Origin: Parasutterella muris
GTDB taxonomy: Bacteria; Pseudomonadota; Gammaproteobacteria; Burkholderiales; Burkholderiaceae_F
Assembly: GCF_943193095.1 (NCBI RefSeq)
Contig: NZ_CALPCV010000035.1
Coordinates: 1-24,297, forward strand
Direction of reading: 5' to 3'
Length of the DNA: 24,297 nt
In this document: positions 7,148 through 15,338 of the stretch, in pieces
How the letters are laid out: each line of letters opens with the position of its first letter
Numbering within the stretch: the first letter of the stretch is position 1
Translations under genes and position numbers: made by a program
The notes under the pieces: model-generated
The model's database searches: none
Told to the model about the DNA's origin: nothing
Seen by the model: the letters and a program-made list of their open reading frames with translations, nothing else

Positions 7148-8416
7148 ATGTTTAGTAAAGCCGACAAAGTCGAAATGACGGATCCCGCTATTTGGGAAGT
7201 TATTCGCAAAGAAGGGCAGAGACAGGAAGATCAGATCGAGCTGATCGCAAGCGAAAATTATGCTTCTCCTGCGGTAATGGAAGCTCAGGGGTCTGTCTTA
7301 ACCAATAAATACGCTGAAGGTTATCCCGGCAAGCGTTATTACGGCGGTTGCGAATTTGTGGATCAGGCTGAGGCCTTGGCAAAAGAGCGCGCTCTGGAGC
7401 TTTTCTGCAAACCCTGCGGCGTGGAGATGGCGGTTAATGTTCAGCCGCATTCCGGCGCTCAGGCCAATATGGCGGTGTTTTTCGGACTTCTGAATCCGGG
7501 CGACACCGTCATGGGAATGTCGCTCGCGGAAGGCGGTCATTTATCGCACGGCATGAAACTGAACATGTCCGGCAAATGGTTCAATATCATCAGCTACGGC
7601 CTGAATGAAAAAGAAGAAATTGATTACGACGCCGTTGAGAAGCTCGCATTGGCAAATAAGCCGAAGCTGATTATCGCCGGAGCGTCTGCCTATTCTCTGC
7701 GAATTGATTTCAAGCGTTTCGGAGAAATCGCGCATAAAGTCGGCGCCTATCTGATGGTCGACATGGCCCACTACGCCGGTCTTGTGGCCGCAGGCGTTTA
7801 TCCGAGTCCGTTCCCTTACGCCGATATCGTCACAACGACGACGCATAAGACGCTGCGCGGTCCACGCGGCGGCATGATTTTCTGCCGTCCCGATCTCGAA
7901 AAATCGATCAACATGGCGGTCTTCCCCGGAATTCAAGGCGGTCCTCTGATGCATGTGATCGCCGCGAAAGCGGTCGCGCTCCATGAAGCGCTTCAGCCCG
8001 CATACAAGGAATATCAGAAGCAAGTCATCCGCAACGCCGCCGTGATGGCCGAAGAGCTCAGCAAGCGCGGTCTTCGCATTGTTTCAGGCAGAACTGAAAG
8101 CCACGTCATGCTCGTTGACCTGAGATCGAAGAACATCACTGGCAAGGAAGCCGAAAACATTCTTCATGAGATTGGCATTACCGTAAACAAAAACTCTATT
8201 CCGAATGATCCGCAGAAGCCTTTTGTGACCAGCGGCATCCGTATCGGTTCGCCCGCAATGACGACTCGCGGCTTTAAAGAGGAAGAAGCAAGAGAAGTCG
8301 CAAGTCTGATTGCCGACGTTTTAGATCATCCGCATGACGAAGCGGTTCTTGCCAATGTGAAAGAAGCGGTTGCTTCCCTTGTCGCCCGCTTCCCGGTTTA
8401 TCGCCAGACTGTTTAA
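7148..8416 (+). CDS. glyA: Serine hydroxymethyltransferase
   Basis: GlyA interconverts serine and glycine with tetrahydrofolate, the main source of one-carbon units. The 422-aa PLP enzyme has YAEGYPGKRYYGG (55-67), the AHYAGLV segment with its cofactor-contacting aspartate just before (VDMAHYAG), and the PLP lysine Lys234 in TTTTHKTLRGPR. The start at 7148 is chosen over in-frame ATGs further upstream (for example 7097) because AGAGAGGA (7133-7140) lies 7 nt before it and the protein begins at the usual point. nrdR follows 15 bp later, a common pairing in Proteobacteria. I looked for a glycine riboswitch in the 175-bp gap upstream and did not recognise one. Confidence 0.97.
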   Translation: MFSKADKVEMTDPAIWEVIRKEGQRQEDQIELIASENYASPAVMEAQGSVLTNKYAEGYPGKRYYGGCEFVDQAEALAKERALELFCKPCGVEMAVNVQPHSGAQANMAVFFGLLNPGDTVMGMSLAEGGHLSHGMKLNMSGKWFNIISYGLNEKEEIDYDAVEKLALANKPKLIIAGASAYSLRIDFKRFGEIAHKVGAYLMVDMAHYAGLVAAGVYPSPFPYADIVTTTTHKTLRGPRGGMIFCRPDLEKSINMAVFPGIQGGPLMHVIAAKAVALHEALQPAYKEYQKQVIRNAAVMAEELSKRGLRIVSGRTESHVMLVDLRSKNITGKEAENILHEIGITVNKNSIPNDPQKPFVTSGIRIGSPAMTTRGFKEEEAREVASLIADVLDHPHDEAVLANVKEAVASLVARFPVYRQTV

Positions 8417-8431
8417 GTAAAGAGGCCGCCT

Positions 8432-8887
8432 ATGCTGTGTCCGTACTGCAAAGAGCCCAATACGCAGGTCATTGATTCGCGCACCAGCGAAGAGGGCAGT
8501 GTCATTCGCCGCCGCAGAAAGTGTCCCGCTTGCGGAGGACGCTTTACCACTTACGAGAAAGCGGCGCTGTCGATGCCGCAGATCATCAAGAACAACGGCA
8601 GTGCGCGTGAGCCTTTCAGCTCGGAAAAATTGAGAAGATCGATGGAAATCGCGCTTCGCAAACGTCCGGTCAAGGCCGCACTTGTGGACGAAGCGGTCAA
8701 CAGCATTGAGCGGCAGCTGAGACTTCGCGGCGAGAAAGAAGTCTCCTCTAAAGAGGTTGGCGATTTGGTGCTTGCCGAACTGAAGTGTTTGGATATGGTT
8801 GCTTATATTCGCTACGGTTCCGTTTATCTGAATTTCCAGACTCTGGAGGACTTTGTCAGTCTCGTTGAGCAAACCCGTAAGCTCTGA
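8432..8887 (+). CDS. nrdR: Transcriptional repressor NrdR
   Basis: NrdR senses ATP/dATP and represses ribonucleotide reductase genes. The 151-aa protein has the N-terminal zinc ribbon with Cys3, Cys6, Cys31 and Cys34 (CPYC and CPAC), the basic RRRRKCP stretch, and an ATP-cone domain from about residue 49. It sits between glyA and ribD on the same strand and is probably co-transcribed. No nrd gene or NrdR box pair was recognised in the window, so its targets lie elsewhere. Confidence 0.96.
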   Translation: MLCPYCKEPNTQVIDSRTSEEGSVIRRRRKCPACGGRFTTYEKAALSMPQIIKNNGSAREPFSSEKLRRSMEIALRKRPVKAALVDEAVNSIERQLRLRGEKEVSSKEVGDLVLAELKCLDMVAYIRYGSVYLNFQTLEDFVSLVEQTRKL

Positions 8888-8900
8888 TCAAGAGAAAAAA

Positions 8901-9992
8901 ATGAGTTTTTCTGATATTTCCTACATGCGCCGCGCTCTGGAACTTGCGCGCGAGGCTCGTATGATCTGCCCCCCGAATCCGGCCGTCGGCTGTGTGATTG
9001 TCAAAGACCGTCGGGTCATCGGCGAGGGACATACTCAGCGCACGGGCGAGGCCCATGCTGAAGTGATGGCGCTTCGTGACGCGGAGCGTCGAGGCGAATC
9101 GGTTGAGGGCGCGACTGTTTATGTGACGCTTGAACCCTGTTCGCATTACGGCAGAACGCCGCCCTGCGCGCTTGCGCTCAAAAATGCGAAAGTCGCCCGA
9201 GTGGTTGCGGCGCTCAAAGATCCGAATCCTCTGGTTTCCGGACGCGGCCTGAAAATGCTGGAAGAGGCTGGAATTGAGGTGGAGTGCGGTGTCGGCGCAA
9301 GAGAGGCGGAAGACATTAATAAAGGCTTTCTGAAGCGTCAGCGCACCGGCATGCCTTGGGTGCGCTCTAAATTCGCGATGAGTTTGGACGGAAATACCGC
9401 GCTTTCAAACGGCGTCAGCAAATGGATTACCGGCGAAGATGCTCGAAGAGACGGTCATTTCTGGCGAGCGATTTCGGGCGCCGTGCTGACCGGTTCCGGC
9501 ACAGTGGAAGCTGATGACCCGCTCATGAACGCCCGAATTGAAGGCGCGGAGCGTCAGCCGCTTAAGGTGGTGGTGGATTCGCAGCTTCGTCTCAGCCCGG
9601 ATCTGAAGATATTTAAAGAAGGCAAAGTGCTCTTGGTATGCGCTTTCTATGACATTGTCCGCGCTCAGATGTTTGAAGCGCAGGGCGTGGAAGTGATTGA
9701 GCTGCGCGGCGCTGACGGTAAAGTTGACTTGAAGGCGCTGTGCGCTGAACTCGGACGGCGCGAAATCAACGAGGTTCATGTTGAGGCGGGCGCTCGTCTG
9801 AACGGCGCGCTCGCGATGCAGGGGCTGATCGACGAGTATTTGATCTATGCGGCACCTCTGTTGCTCGGACAAGGACGAAAACTGCTTGATTTGCCAATGC
9901 TTCAGAACCTTTCTGAAGGTATAGCGCTAGAATTTATCGATGTTGAAAAAGTAGGACCGGATCTGCGCCTTTTACTGCGTCCGGCCGGTTAG
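8901..9992 (+). CDS. ribD: Bifunctional riboflavin biosynthesis deaminase/reductase
   Basis: RibD carries out the pyrimidine deaminase and then the sugar reductase step of riboflavin synthesis. The N-terminal deaminase domain (about 1-145) has the zinc-site HAE (52-54) and PCSHYGRTPPC (79-89). The C-terminal RibD_C reductase domain (about 147-360) has KFAMSLDGNTA and a VLTGSGTV nucleotide-binding loop. The 363-aa start at 8901, with AAGAGA just upstream, is preferred to the frame's earlier ATG at 8853, which lies inside nrdR. It follows nrdR by 13 bp and precedes ribE by 18 bp. Confidence 0.95.
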   Translation: MSFSDISYMRRALELAREARMICPPNPAVGCVIVKDRRVIGEGHTQRTGEAHAEVMALRDAERRGESVEGATVYVTLEPCSHYGRTPPCALALKNAKVARVVAALKDPNPLVSGRGLKMLEEAGIEVECGVGAREAEDINKGFLKRQRTGMPWVRSKFAMSLDGNTALSNGVSKWITGEDARRDGHFWRAISGAVLTGSGTVEADDPLMNARIEGAERQPLKVVVDSQLRLSPDLKIFKEGKVLLVCAFYDIVRAQMFEAQGVEVIELRGADGKVDLKALCAELGRREINEVHVEAGARLNGALAMQGLIDEYLIYAAPLLLGQGRKLLDLPMLQNLSEGIALEFIDVEKVGPDLRLLLRPAG

Positions 9993-10010
9993 ATTACAGG
10001 AGAGCTAGAG

Positions 10011-10616
10011 ATGTTTACAGGAATTATTCAGGCCGTCGGTCGCATTCGTGATAATGAAGAGATCGGAGACGGTCTGCGCATTCATGTCGAGGCGCCTGAA
10101 CTGGGTCTGGATACAGTTAAAATCGGCGATTCGATCGCGATCAACGGTGCCTGCATGACCGTTGTGGAGGTCGACGAAAAAATGTTTAAGGTCGAAGTCT
10201 CCGCCGAGTCTTTAGATAAGACCGCCGGTTTGGACGGCTGGGGTCATGTGAACTTGGAAAAGGCGATGCGTCTGGGAGATCGTCTTGACGGTCACATTGT
10301 CAGCGGACATGTGGACGGCGTAGGCGAAGTCGACGCTTTTGAAAAGAAAGCGGAGTCCTATCATCTGGTGGTGCGCTGCCCGATGAAGCTGGGCAAGTTC
10401 CTTGCCTATAAAGGCTCGATCGCGATCAACGGAGTATCGCTTACGATTAACGAAGTTGAAGATACGCCCGCAGGCACACGTGTTTCGATTAACCTGATCC
10501 CTCATACGTTTGAGCACACATCCTTCAAGTACACCAAGGTCCGTGATCTGGTGAATGTCGAGGTGGATACTGTTGCTCGCTATATTGAGCGCATGTATTC
10601 GCTCATTCAGCGCTAA
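10011..10616 (+). CDS. ribE: Riboflavin synthase alpha subunit
   Basis: This enzyme dismutates two molecules of 6,7-dimethyl-8-ribityllumazine to riboflavin, the last step of the pathway. The 201-aa protein shows the two lumazine-binding repeats (about 1-97 and 98-195), the diagnostic MFTGIIQ N-terminus, the NGACMTV segment of the first repeat, and its counterpart NGVSLTI in the second. A clean AGGAG (9997-10001) precedes the ATG. It is the second rib gene of the run. ribBA, which frequently follows it in relatives, is missing here. Confidence 0.95.
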   Translation: MFTGIIQAVGRIRDNEEIGDGLRIHVEAPELGLDTVKIGDSIAINGACMTVVEVDEKMFKVEVSAESLDKTAGLDGWGHVNLEKAMRLGDRLDGHIVSGHVDGVGEVDAFEKKAESYHLVVRCPMKLGKFLAYKGSIAINGVSLTINEVEDTPAGTRVSINLIPHTFEHTSFKYTKVRDLVNVEVDTVARYIERMYSLIQR

Positions 10617-10673
10617 GCTGAAATCTTTGCGCTCATCACGGCGCAGGAATTCGGGAGGATGCGGCTGCTTTGC

Positions 10674-10679
10674 TAAAAT
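10674..10679 (+). promoter_or_regulatory. Candidate extended -10 promoter for ribH
   Basis: TAAAAT (10674-10679) is preceded by TGC, an extended -10 arrangement, in the 90-bp ribE-ribH gap. No strong -35 is visible (TTCGGG at 10650-10655 is the nearest). Transcription would start roughly 20 nt before ribH, giving the ribH-nusB-thiL half its own input. Confidence 0.45.
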
Positions 10680-10706
10680 TCCGAAGATTTAAGTTAGGAG
10701 ATAAAA

Positions 10707-11201
10707 TTGGCTATCAACTTTATTCAGTCGAAATTAGACGGTACTGATCTGAAAATTGGTATTGTCAGTGCTCGCTTTAACGACTGGGTTTGCAAAGGCT
10801 TGTTTCAGTCCTGCTATGAGGAGCTGAAGGCCAACGGTGTTAAGGACGAAAACATTGTTGTCACAACCGTCCCGGGCGCTTTGGAAATTCCCTATGCGCT
10901 CACAATGCTCTTTGAGCGTTATCCGGATCTGGACGCGATGATCGCGATCGGCTGCGTGATTCGCGGTGAGACCTATCATTTTGAGCTGGTCGCAAACGAA
11001 TCTTCCCGCGGCATTACGGATATTGTCGTCAGAGAGGCGATTTCCATCGCAAACTGCATTCTGACTGTTGAGAACGAAGAGCAGGCCAGAGTAAGAATGC
11101 AGGAAAAAGGCAGAGACGCCGCTCGTGTCGCTCTGGAAATGGGCAATCTCGGCAGAATCTGCGCTGTGTCGTTTGACGACGATACAGATTCGCAAGAGTA
11201 A
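10707..11201 (+). CDS. ribH: 6,7-dimethyl-8-ribityllumazine synthase (TTG start)
   Basis: RibH condenses 5-amino-6-ribitylaminouracil with dihydroxybutanone phosphate to the lumazine precursor of riboflavin. The 164-aa protein has SARFND (21-26), PGALEIP (56-62), GCVIRGETYHFE (82-93) with catalytic His91, and the C-terminal NEEQA segment. The start must be TTG at 10707: AGGAG (10696-10700) sits 6 nt before it, and residues MAINFIQSKLDG then match the family N-terminus. A TTG start on a needed enzyme suggests damped translation. nusB follows 4 bp after the stop, a conserved pairing. Confidence 0.94.
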   Translation: MAINFIQSKLDGTDLKIGIVSARFNDWVCKGLFQSCYEELKANGVKDENIVVTTVPGALEIPYALTMLFERYPDLDAMIAIGCVIRGETYHFELVANESSRGITDIVVREAISIANCILTVENEEQARVRMQEKGRDAARVALEMGNLGRICAVSFDDDTDSQE

Positions 11202-11205
11202 AAAT

Positions 11206-11688
11206 ATGTCAAAAGAAACTACATCGGTTAAAGCGCCGGCGAAGAAACGCGGCGGCCGCAGTGCCCGCAGACGTTCGCGCGAATTTGCGCTGCAGGGTGT
11301 TTATCAGTGGCTTATCAGTCATACCGACCCTGTTGAAATAGATGCGGCCGCACTGGAAGCGGAAGATTTTGATAAGGCGGACGCGGAGTTTTACCGCAGT
11401 CTGCTGCACGGCGTAATTGATGATTTTGTCGCGACGGAAGATGCGTATAAACCTTTTGTCGGCCGCGACGTCACGACTCTGTCTCCGATCGAAAGAGGCA
11501 TTCTTCTGATTGGAACTTATGAACTGAAGAATACCGCGACGCCGTATCGCGTCGTGATCAACGAAGCGGTTGAGCTCGCTAAGAGCTTTGGCGGTACTGA
11601 CGGATTCCGTTATGTGAACGGTGTTCTTGATAAGCTCGTATCGAAGCTTAGACCGTATGAGGCCTCCGGCAGCAAAGATGCCAGATAA
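11206..11688 (+). CDS. nusB: Transcription antitermination factor NusB
   Basis: NusB binds boxA RNA with NusE (S10) and supports rRNA antitermination. The 160-aa protein has a basic N-terminal tail (KKRGGRSARRRSREFALQ) preceding the helical NusB fold and ends with the family's FGGTDGFRYVNGVLDKL segment. The ATG at 11206 is preferred, with AAGAG in the ribH 3' end as ribosome-binding site; the earlier frame start at 11125 would overlap ribH. thiL overlaps its 3' end by 11 bp. Confidence 0.94.
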   Translation: MSKETTSVKAPAKKRGGRSARRRSREFALQGVYQWLISHTDPVEIDAAALEAEDFDKADAEFYRSLLHGVIDDFVATEDAYKPFVGRDVTTLSPIERGILLIGTYELKNTATPYRVVINEAVELAKSFGGTDGFRYVNGVLDKLVSKLRPYEASGSKDAR

Positions 11689-12712
11689 GCCGCACAGTAC
11701 GAGGACCCCGAATTCGCTGGACGAGTTTGGGGTCATATCCGGATTCTTCACCGATAAAGGCGCTCATCCCAACGCTTGGCCTTCGCAAGGAGTTGGAGAT
11801 GACTGCGCCTTTTTGGATATTGGAGATAAAAGAATCGCCGTCACGACGGATATGATGGCCTTGGGAACGCATTTTTTTGATAACGCGGATCCCTACACCG
11901 TGGGCAGAAAGTCTCTTGCGGTTAATCTCTCGGATCTGGCTGCCGCTGGCGCCGTTCCGAAAGCGTTTTTTCTGTCGATTTCTTTGCCTTCAATTGATGA
12001 GCAGTGGCTTAAAGCTTACTCTAAGGGGCTGATGGAAGAGTCGTTCCGCTACGGCTGCCCGCTTCGCGGAGGCGATACAGTCAAGGCGCCGGTCATTGAC
12101 GGCAAACCATCCAAGACCACAATTTCCATCACTGCGCTTGGCGAGCTGCCTGCGGGCAAAGGTCTGACAAGAAGCGGAGCGCGGCCCGGCGATGATATTT
12201 GGGTGAGCGGCACGCCCGGAGACGCATTTGCCGCTTTAGGAGACATTTGGGGATACTGGAAGTGCGCGTCGTCTGACTACCGCTACTTCAAATCCCGAAT
12301 GGATAAGCCCACAGCGCGGGTTGCGCTGGGCACGGGGCTCTTAAACCTCGCAAGTTCTGCCTGCGACATCTCGGACGGTCTGATCGGAGATCTTCAGCAT
12401 ATTCTGGATCGATCCGGCGTTTCCGCGGTGCTTCACTGGAAGGATTTCCCGCTCTCGGAGGCCATGCGCAATATGCCGGAGGACGTTCGTCGCCGTTGTG
12501 TGCTTTCCGGCGGAGACGATTATGAACTTCTCTTTACCGCCTCGGCCGAACAGAGCGCGCGGATATTAGAACTATCTCAGCGGCTTAGCGTTCCTGTCAC
12601 ACGAATCGGCGAGATCACGGGCGCGGGAGAATCGCTTCTCATTGATGACGGCGAAGGCGGAGTTCTGTCGCCTCAGCCATCCTTTAATCATTTCGCAAAT
12701 GAAGTCGTATAA
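11678..12712 (+). CDS. thiL: Thiamine-monophosphate kinase
   Basis: ThiL phosphorylates thiamine monophosphate to the active cofactor thiamine diphosphate. Family signatures are EFGVI near the N-terminus, the magnesium/nucleotide loop GVGDDCAF, the TTDM segment, RGGDTV, and DISDGLIGDL in the C-terminal half. The start at 11678 gives 344 aa and overlaps nusB by 11 bp. It lacks a strong ribosome-binding site, so translation is probably coupled to nusB termination; ATG 11657 is an alternative. pgpA overlaps the 3' end by 14 bp. Confidence 0.93.
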   Translation: MPDKPHSTRTPNSLDEFGVISGFFTDKGAHPNAWPSQGVGDDCAFLDIGDKRIAVTTDMMALGTHFFDNADPYTVGRKSLAVNLSDLAAAGAVPKAFFLSISLPSIDEQWLKAYSKGLMEESFRYGCPLRGGDTVKAPVIDGKPSKTTISITALGELPAGKGLTRSGARPGDDIWVSGTPGDAFAALGDIWGYWKCASSDYRYFKSRMDKPTARVALGTGLLNLASSACDISDGLIGDLQHILDRSGVSAVLHWKDFPLSEAMRNMPEDVRRRCVLSGGDDYELLFTASAEQSARILELSQRLSVPVTRIGEITGAGESLLIDDGEGGVLSPQPSFNHFANEVV

Positions 12713-13232
12713 AACCGAGGCGCCTGCCTTTTCTTTAGTGCTCCGTCATCCCTGGCTGATGATTTCGACATTTTTCGGAGCCGGCTGCATTACGCCTGCG
12801 CCGGGGACGTGGGGTTCCTTTGCGGCATGGCTCGCATTTTGGCTGATGCAGAGCGCATTCGGAAGAGCGCCGATTTGGTTCGCCTCAGCGCTCGCGTTTA
12901 TTTTGGGCTGCATCGCTGTCGGTCGATCCGAGACCTATCTGTATAAAACGGATCACGGATCCATTGTCATCGATGAAGTCGTCGCGGTTTGGCTGACGCT
13001 TTTGGTGACGCCTATAGGTTTTTTCTGGCAGTTAGCCTCCGTGATCGCATTCCGTTTCTTTGATATCGTCAAGCTCCCGCCCGTATCGGTTTTGGATTCG
13101 ATGCGGCAAAACGGTTTTACTGTCATGCTTGATGATGTGTTCGCGGCTGTATACGCGATCATTCTTATTAATGCGGCGGCTTATGTACTTGAGGTTTCGG
13201 GGTTCGCCGCTCCTATTTGGACTTTCTTTTAA
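12699..13232 (+). CDS. pgpA: Phosphatidylglycerophosphatase A
   Basis: PgpA dephosphorylates phosphatidylglycerophosphate to phosphatidylglycerol at the inner membrane. The 177-aa protein shows PAPGTWGSFAAW (33-44), DHGSIVIDEVVAVW (85-98), RFFDIVKLPPV (119-129) and DDVFAAVYA (145-153), the conserved acidic and FD(I/V)xKP elements, with about four membrane segments (near 41-50, 56-75, 95-120 and 148-166). The ATG at 12699 overlaps the thiL end by 14 bp; the frame's earlier start at 12642 would lie inside thiL. The next gene begins on the base after its stop. Confidence 0.92.
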   Translation: MKSYKTEAPAFSLVLRHPWLMISTFFGAGCITPAPGTWGSFAAWLAFWLMQSAFGRAPIWFASALAFILGCIAVGRSETYLYKTDHGSIVIDEVVAVWLTLLVTPIGFFWQLASVIAFRFFDIVKLPPVSVLDSMRQNGFTVMLDDVFAAVYAIILINAAAYVLEVSGFAAPIWTFF

Positions 13233-13727
13233 ATGACTGCAAATATTGAAAGCTTAGTTAAAACGCTCAGTGACCGCATCAGCGGCACAGGCGAGGTAAT
13301 TGTGACTGCCGAATCTCTGACGGGCGGGATGATCAGTGCCGCGCTGACCTCGGTTTCGGGTTCAAGCGCTTGGTTTGAAAGAGGCTTTGTCACATATACC
13401 AACGAAGCTAAGCATCAGATGCTTGATGTTCCGCAGGGAATTTTGGATCGTTTTACAGCGGTAAGCGCAGAGACGGTTACTCATATGCTTATTGGCGCGC
13501 TGAAGCATTCTGGCGCGTCGGTCGCGGTCGCGGTCAGCGGAATCGCGGGCCCCACGGGCGCACTGCCCGGCAAACCTGTTGGCACCGTGTTTATCGGATG
13601 GATGAGACGAGATGAGATTGCCGAAGTTGTGCGCTGCCAGTTTGACGGTGATCGTGCTGCAGTTCGCGAGCAGACCGTGGAAAAAGCACTGAACGGACTC
13701 CTCGGTTATTTTGACGAAAGGCCATAA
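13233..13727 (+). CDS. pncC: Nicotinamide-nucleotide amidohydrolase (CinA C-terminal domain family)
   Basis: PncC converts nicotinamide mononucleotide to nicotinate mononucleotide for NAD recycling. This is the stand-alone 164-aa form without the N-terminal MoaB-like domain of full CinA. TAESLTGG (25-32), GFVTYTNEAK (51-60) and VSGIAGPTGA (101-110) are intact family signatures. Its ATG immediately follows the pgpA stop, so the two are almost certainly translated from one message. Relatives often place pyrF next; here pyrF lies 9.7 kb away. Confidence 0.93.
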   Translation: MTANIESLVKTLSDRISGTGEVIVTAESLTGGMISAALTSVSGSSAWFERGFVTYTNEAKHQMLDVPQGILDRFTAVSAETVTHMLIGALKHSGASVAVAVSGIAGPTGALPGKPVGTVFIGWMRRDEIAEVVRCQFDGDRAAVREQTVEKALNGLLGYFDERP

Positions 13728-13730
13728 AAA

Positions 13731-15050
13731 ATGAGTGTCTGGTTTGACGTTATTTGTTTAATCATTTTGATTTTGATGAATGGATTTTTCGCGATGAGCG
13801 AAATCTCCATCGTTACTGCCCGCAAGAGCAAGCTGCAGGTTTTGTCCGAGCAGGGCGCTTCCGGGGCAAAACTGGCGCTCAGCCTTTCTGAAAATCCGAC
13901 GAGAGCGCTTTCGACGATTCAGGTTGGCATCACCTCCATCGGCATTCTCTCAGGTATTGTCGGCGAATCTGCTTTGGTGGATCCGTTCTCTAACTTTATG
14001 GTGAGCGTGACCGGCATATCCATGGCGACGGCCAGAGTTGCCTCGATGGTGATTGTCGTCATCCTCATTACTTATTTTTCCATTGTTGTCGGTGAGCTTG
14101 TGCCGAAGCGCATCGGTCTTTTAGGCGCGGACGCGATTGCGCGTTTTGTCGCTAAGCCGATCCATTGGCTTTCTCTGATCGCATTGCCTTTTGTGAAACT
14201 GCTGTCCTTTTCGACCGAGTTTGTTATGAAGCTGATCGGTACGAAAGAAAACGATCAGAAGATTACGGAAGAAGAAATTCATTCAATGATTGATGAAGGC
14301 GGATTGGCCGGCGTGATCGATGCTCAGGAGCACGTCATGGTGAAGAATATTTTCCGCCTGGACGACCGCAGCATTTCTTCTCTGATGATCCCTCGCGGTG
14401 AGGTTGAGTACATTGACCTGGACGATTCCAGAGAAGTCAATATGAAGAAGGTTCTGGAATCGAACCACTCAAGGCTTCCGGTCTGCAAGGGCGGTCTCGA
14501 TGATGTTGTGGGTGTGGTTACCACTCGACAGCTTCTGAAACAGATCGTCTCTGTCGGCAAACCGAATTTTAAGGTTGAGTATGATCCGCCGTTGTACGTG
14601 CCGGAGTCACTTACCGGCATGGAGCTTTTGGAGAACTTTAGAGCGAGCGACGCTGCTTTGGCGCTGGTCGTTGATGAATACGGCGCGATTTTAGGTTTGG
14701 TGACGCCGCATGATGTTCTGGAAGCGATTGCCGGAGAATTTAAGCCTGAAACGCCGGAAGATGCGCAGATCATTAAAAAGTCAGACACCTGCTATGAAGT
14801 TGACGGACTGCTGCCGATTCCGGAGCTCAAGGATTTGCTTGCGCTGCATGAAGTTCCCGAGGAAATGGAGGATCGCTATACGACGGCTGCCGGCATGGTG
14901 ATTTTCCTTCTGGAAAAACTTCCGCGTCCGGGAGATCGAGTCAGCTGGGGCGGATGGGAGTTTACGGTCCGTCAGATGGACGGCCGAAGACTTGATCGAA
15001 TTCTCATTACAAAGCTTCCTGAGGCTAAGGAAGAAGAGGAAGAGAGTTAA
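13731..15050 (+). CDS. CNNM/CorC-HlyC family membrane protein with CBS domains
   Basis: This is an inner-membrane protein of the hemolysin-C/CorC-like group, whose members are linked to divalent cation (magnesium, cobalt) handling; the exact substrate here is unknown. The order is an N-terminal DUF21 (CNNM) membrane domain (about 1-195), with segments near 5-22, 62-82 and 95-120 and the NGFFAMSEIS signature; then a CBS pair (about 205-330) beginning with SLMIPR; then a CorC_HlyC transporter-associated domain (about 345-430). The 439-aa length is typical. It starts 3 bp after pncC, is last in the run and is followed by a terminator. The acidic C-terminus ends in a glutamate run. Confidence 0.88.
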   Translation: MSVWFDVICLIILILMNGFFAMSEISIVTARKSKLQVLSEQGASGAKLALSLSENPTRALSTIQVGITSIGILSGIVGESALVDPFSNFMVSVTGISMATARVASMVIVVILITYFSIVVGELVPKRIGLLGADAIARFVAKPIHWLSLIALPFVKLLSFSTEFVMKLIGTKENDQKITEEEIHSMIDEGGLAGVIDAQEHVMVKNIFRLDDRSISSLMIPRGEVEYIDLDDSREVNMKKVLESNHSRLPVCKGGLDDVVGVVTTRQLLKQIVSVGKPNFKVEYDPPLYVPESLTGMELLENFRASDAALALVVDEYGAILGLVTPHDVLEAIAGEFKPETPEDAQIIKKSDTCYEVDGLLPIPELKDLLALHEVPEEMEDRYTTAAGMVIFLLEKLPRPGDRVSWGGWEFTVRQMDGRRLDRILITKLPEAKEEEEES

Positions 15051-15092
15051 TTTGTTTTCTTAAAGCGCAGATTGCCAAGAAGCGTCAGCCGC

Positions 15093-15329
15093 TCAGATAT
15101 TTCGCGAAAAGGCCGGGAATTTCTCGGCTTTTTTCGTACTTGCCGTGAGCGAGGCTAAGGCTGTATTGAATGTGTACGCAATACCGCCGAAGTAGTAGAC
15201 GACAGGTTGCGCTGCAAAATCGACGGTGTCAGAGCCGGAGCGCGCTTTTGCTTTAAGAAGAAATTGCTGTCCCCACGCACATGCCGAATTATGGAGCGGT
15301 GCCGGTGACTTATTTATAGCTTCACGCGC
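15093..15329 (-). pseudogene. Stop-bounded frame without a start, possible gene remnant
   Basis: On the minus strand a frame of 78 sense codons runs from a TAA (15330-15332) to a TGA (15093-15095) with no ATG, GTG or TTG inside. It is in the same phase as the LysR gene just upstream but separated from it by two stops. The translation contains a coherent-looking stretch, QPVVYYFGGIAYTFNTALAS, but I recognise no family. Its last codons overlap the CorC terminator. It may be the decayed 3' end of a gene, perhaps a former LysR partner, or a chance frame. I see no RNA gene or other coding frame in the 288-bp gap 15051-15338. Confidence 0.25.
15107..15134 (+). terminator. Terminator closing the glyA-to-CorC run
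   Basis: GCCGGG (15112-15117) pairs with CTCGGC (15123-15128) around AATTT, extended by A-T pairs with the following T6 tract (15129-15134). Confidence 0.8.
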
Positions 15330-15338
15330 TTAACGAGA

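Noticed and set aside
8853..8900. Early ATG for ribD overlapping nrdR
   Set aside because: No family similarity in the extra residues and a ribosome-binding site exists before 8901.
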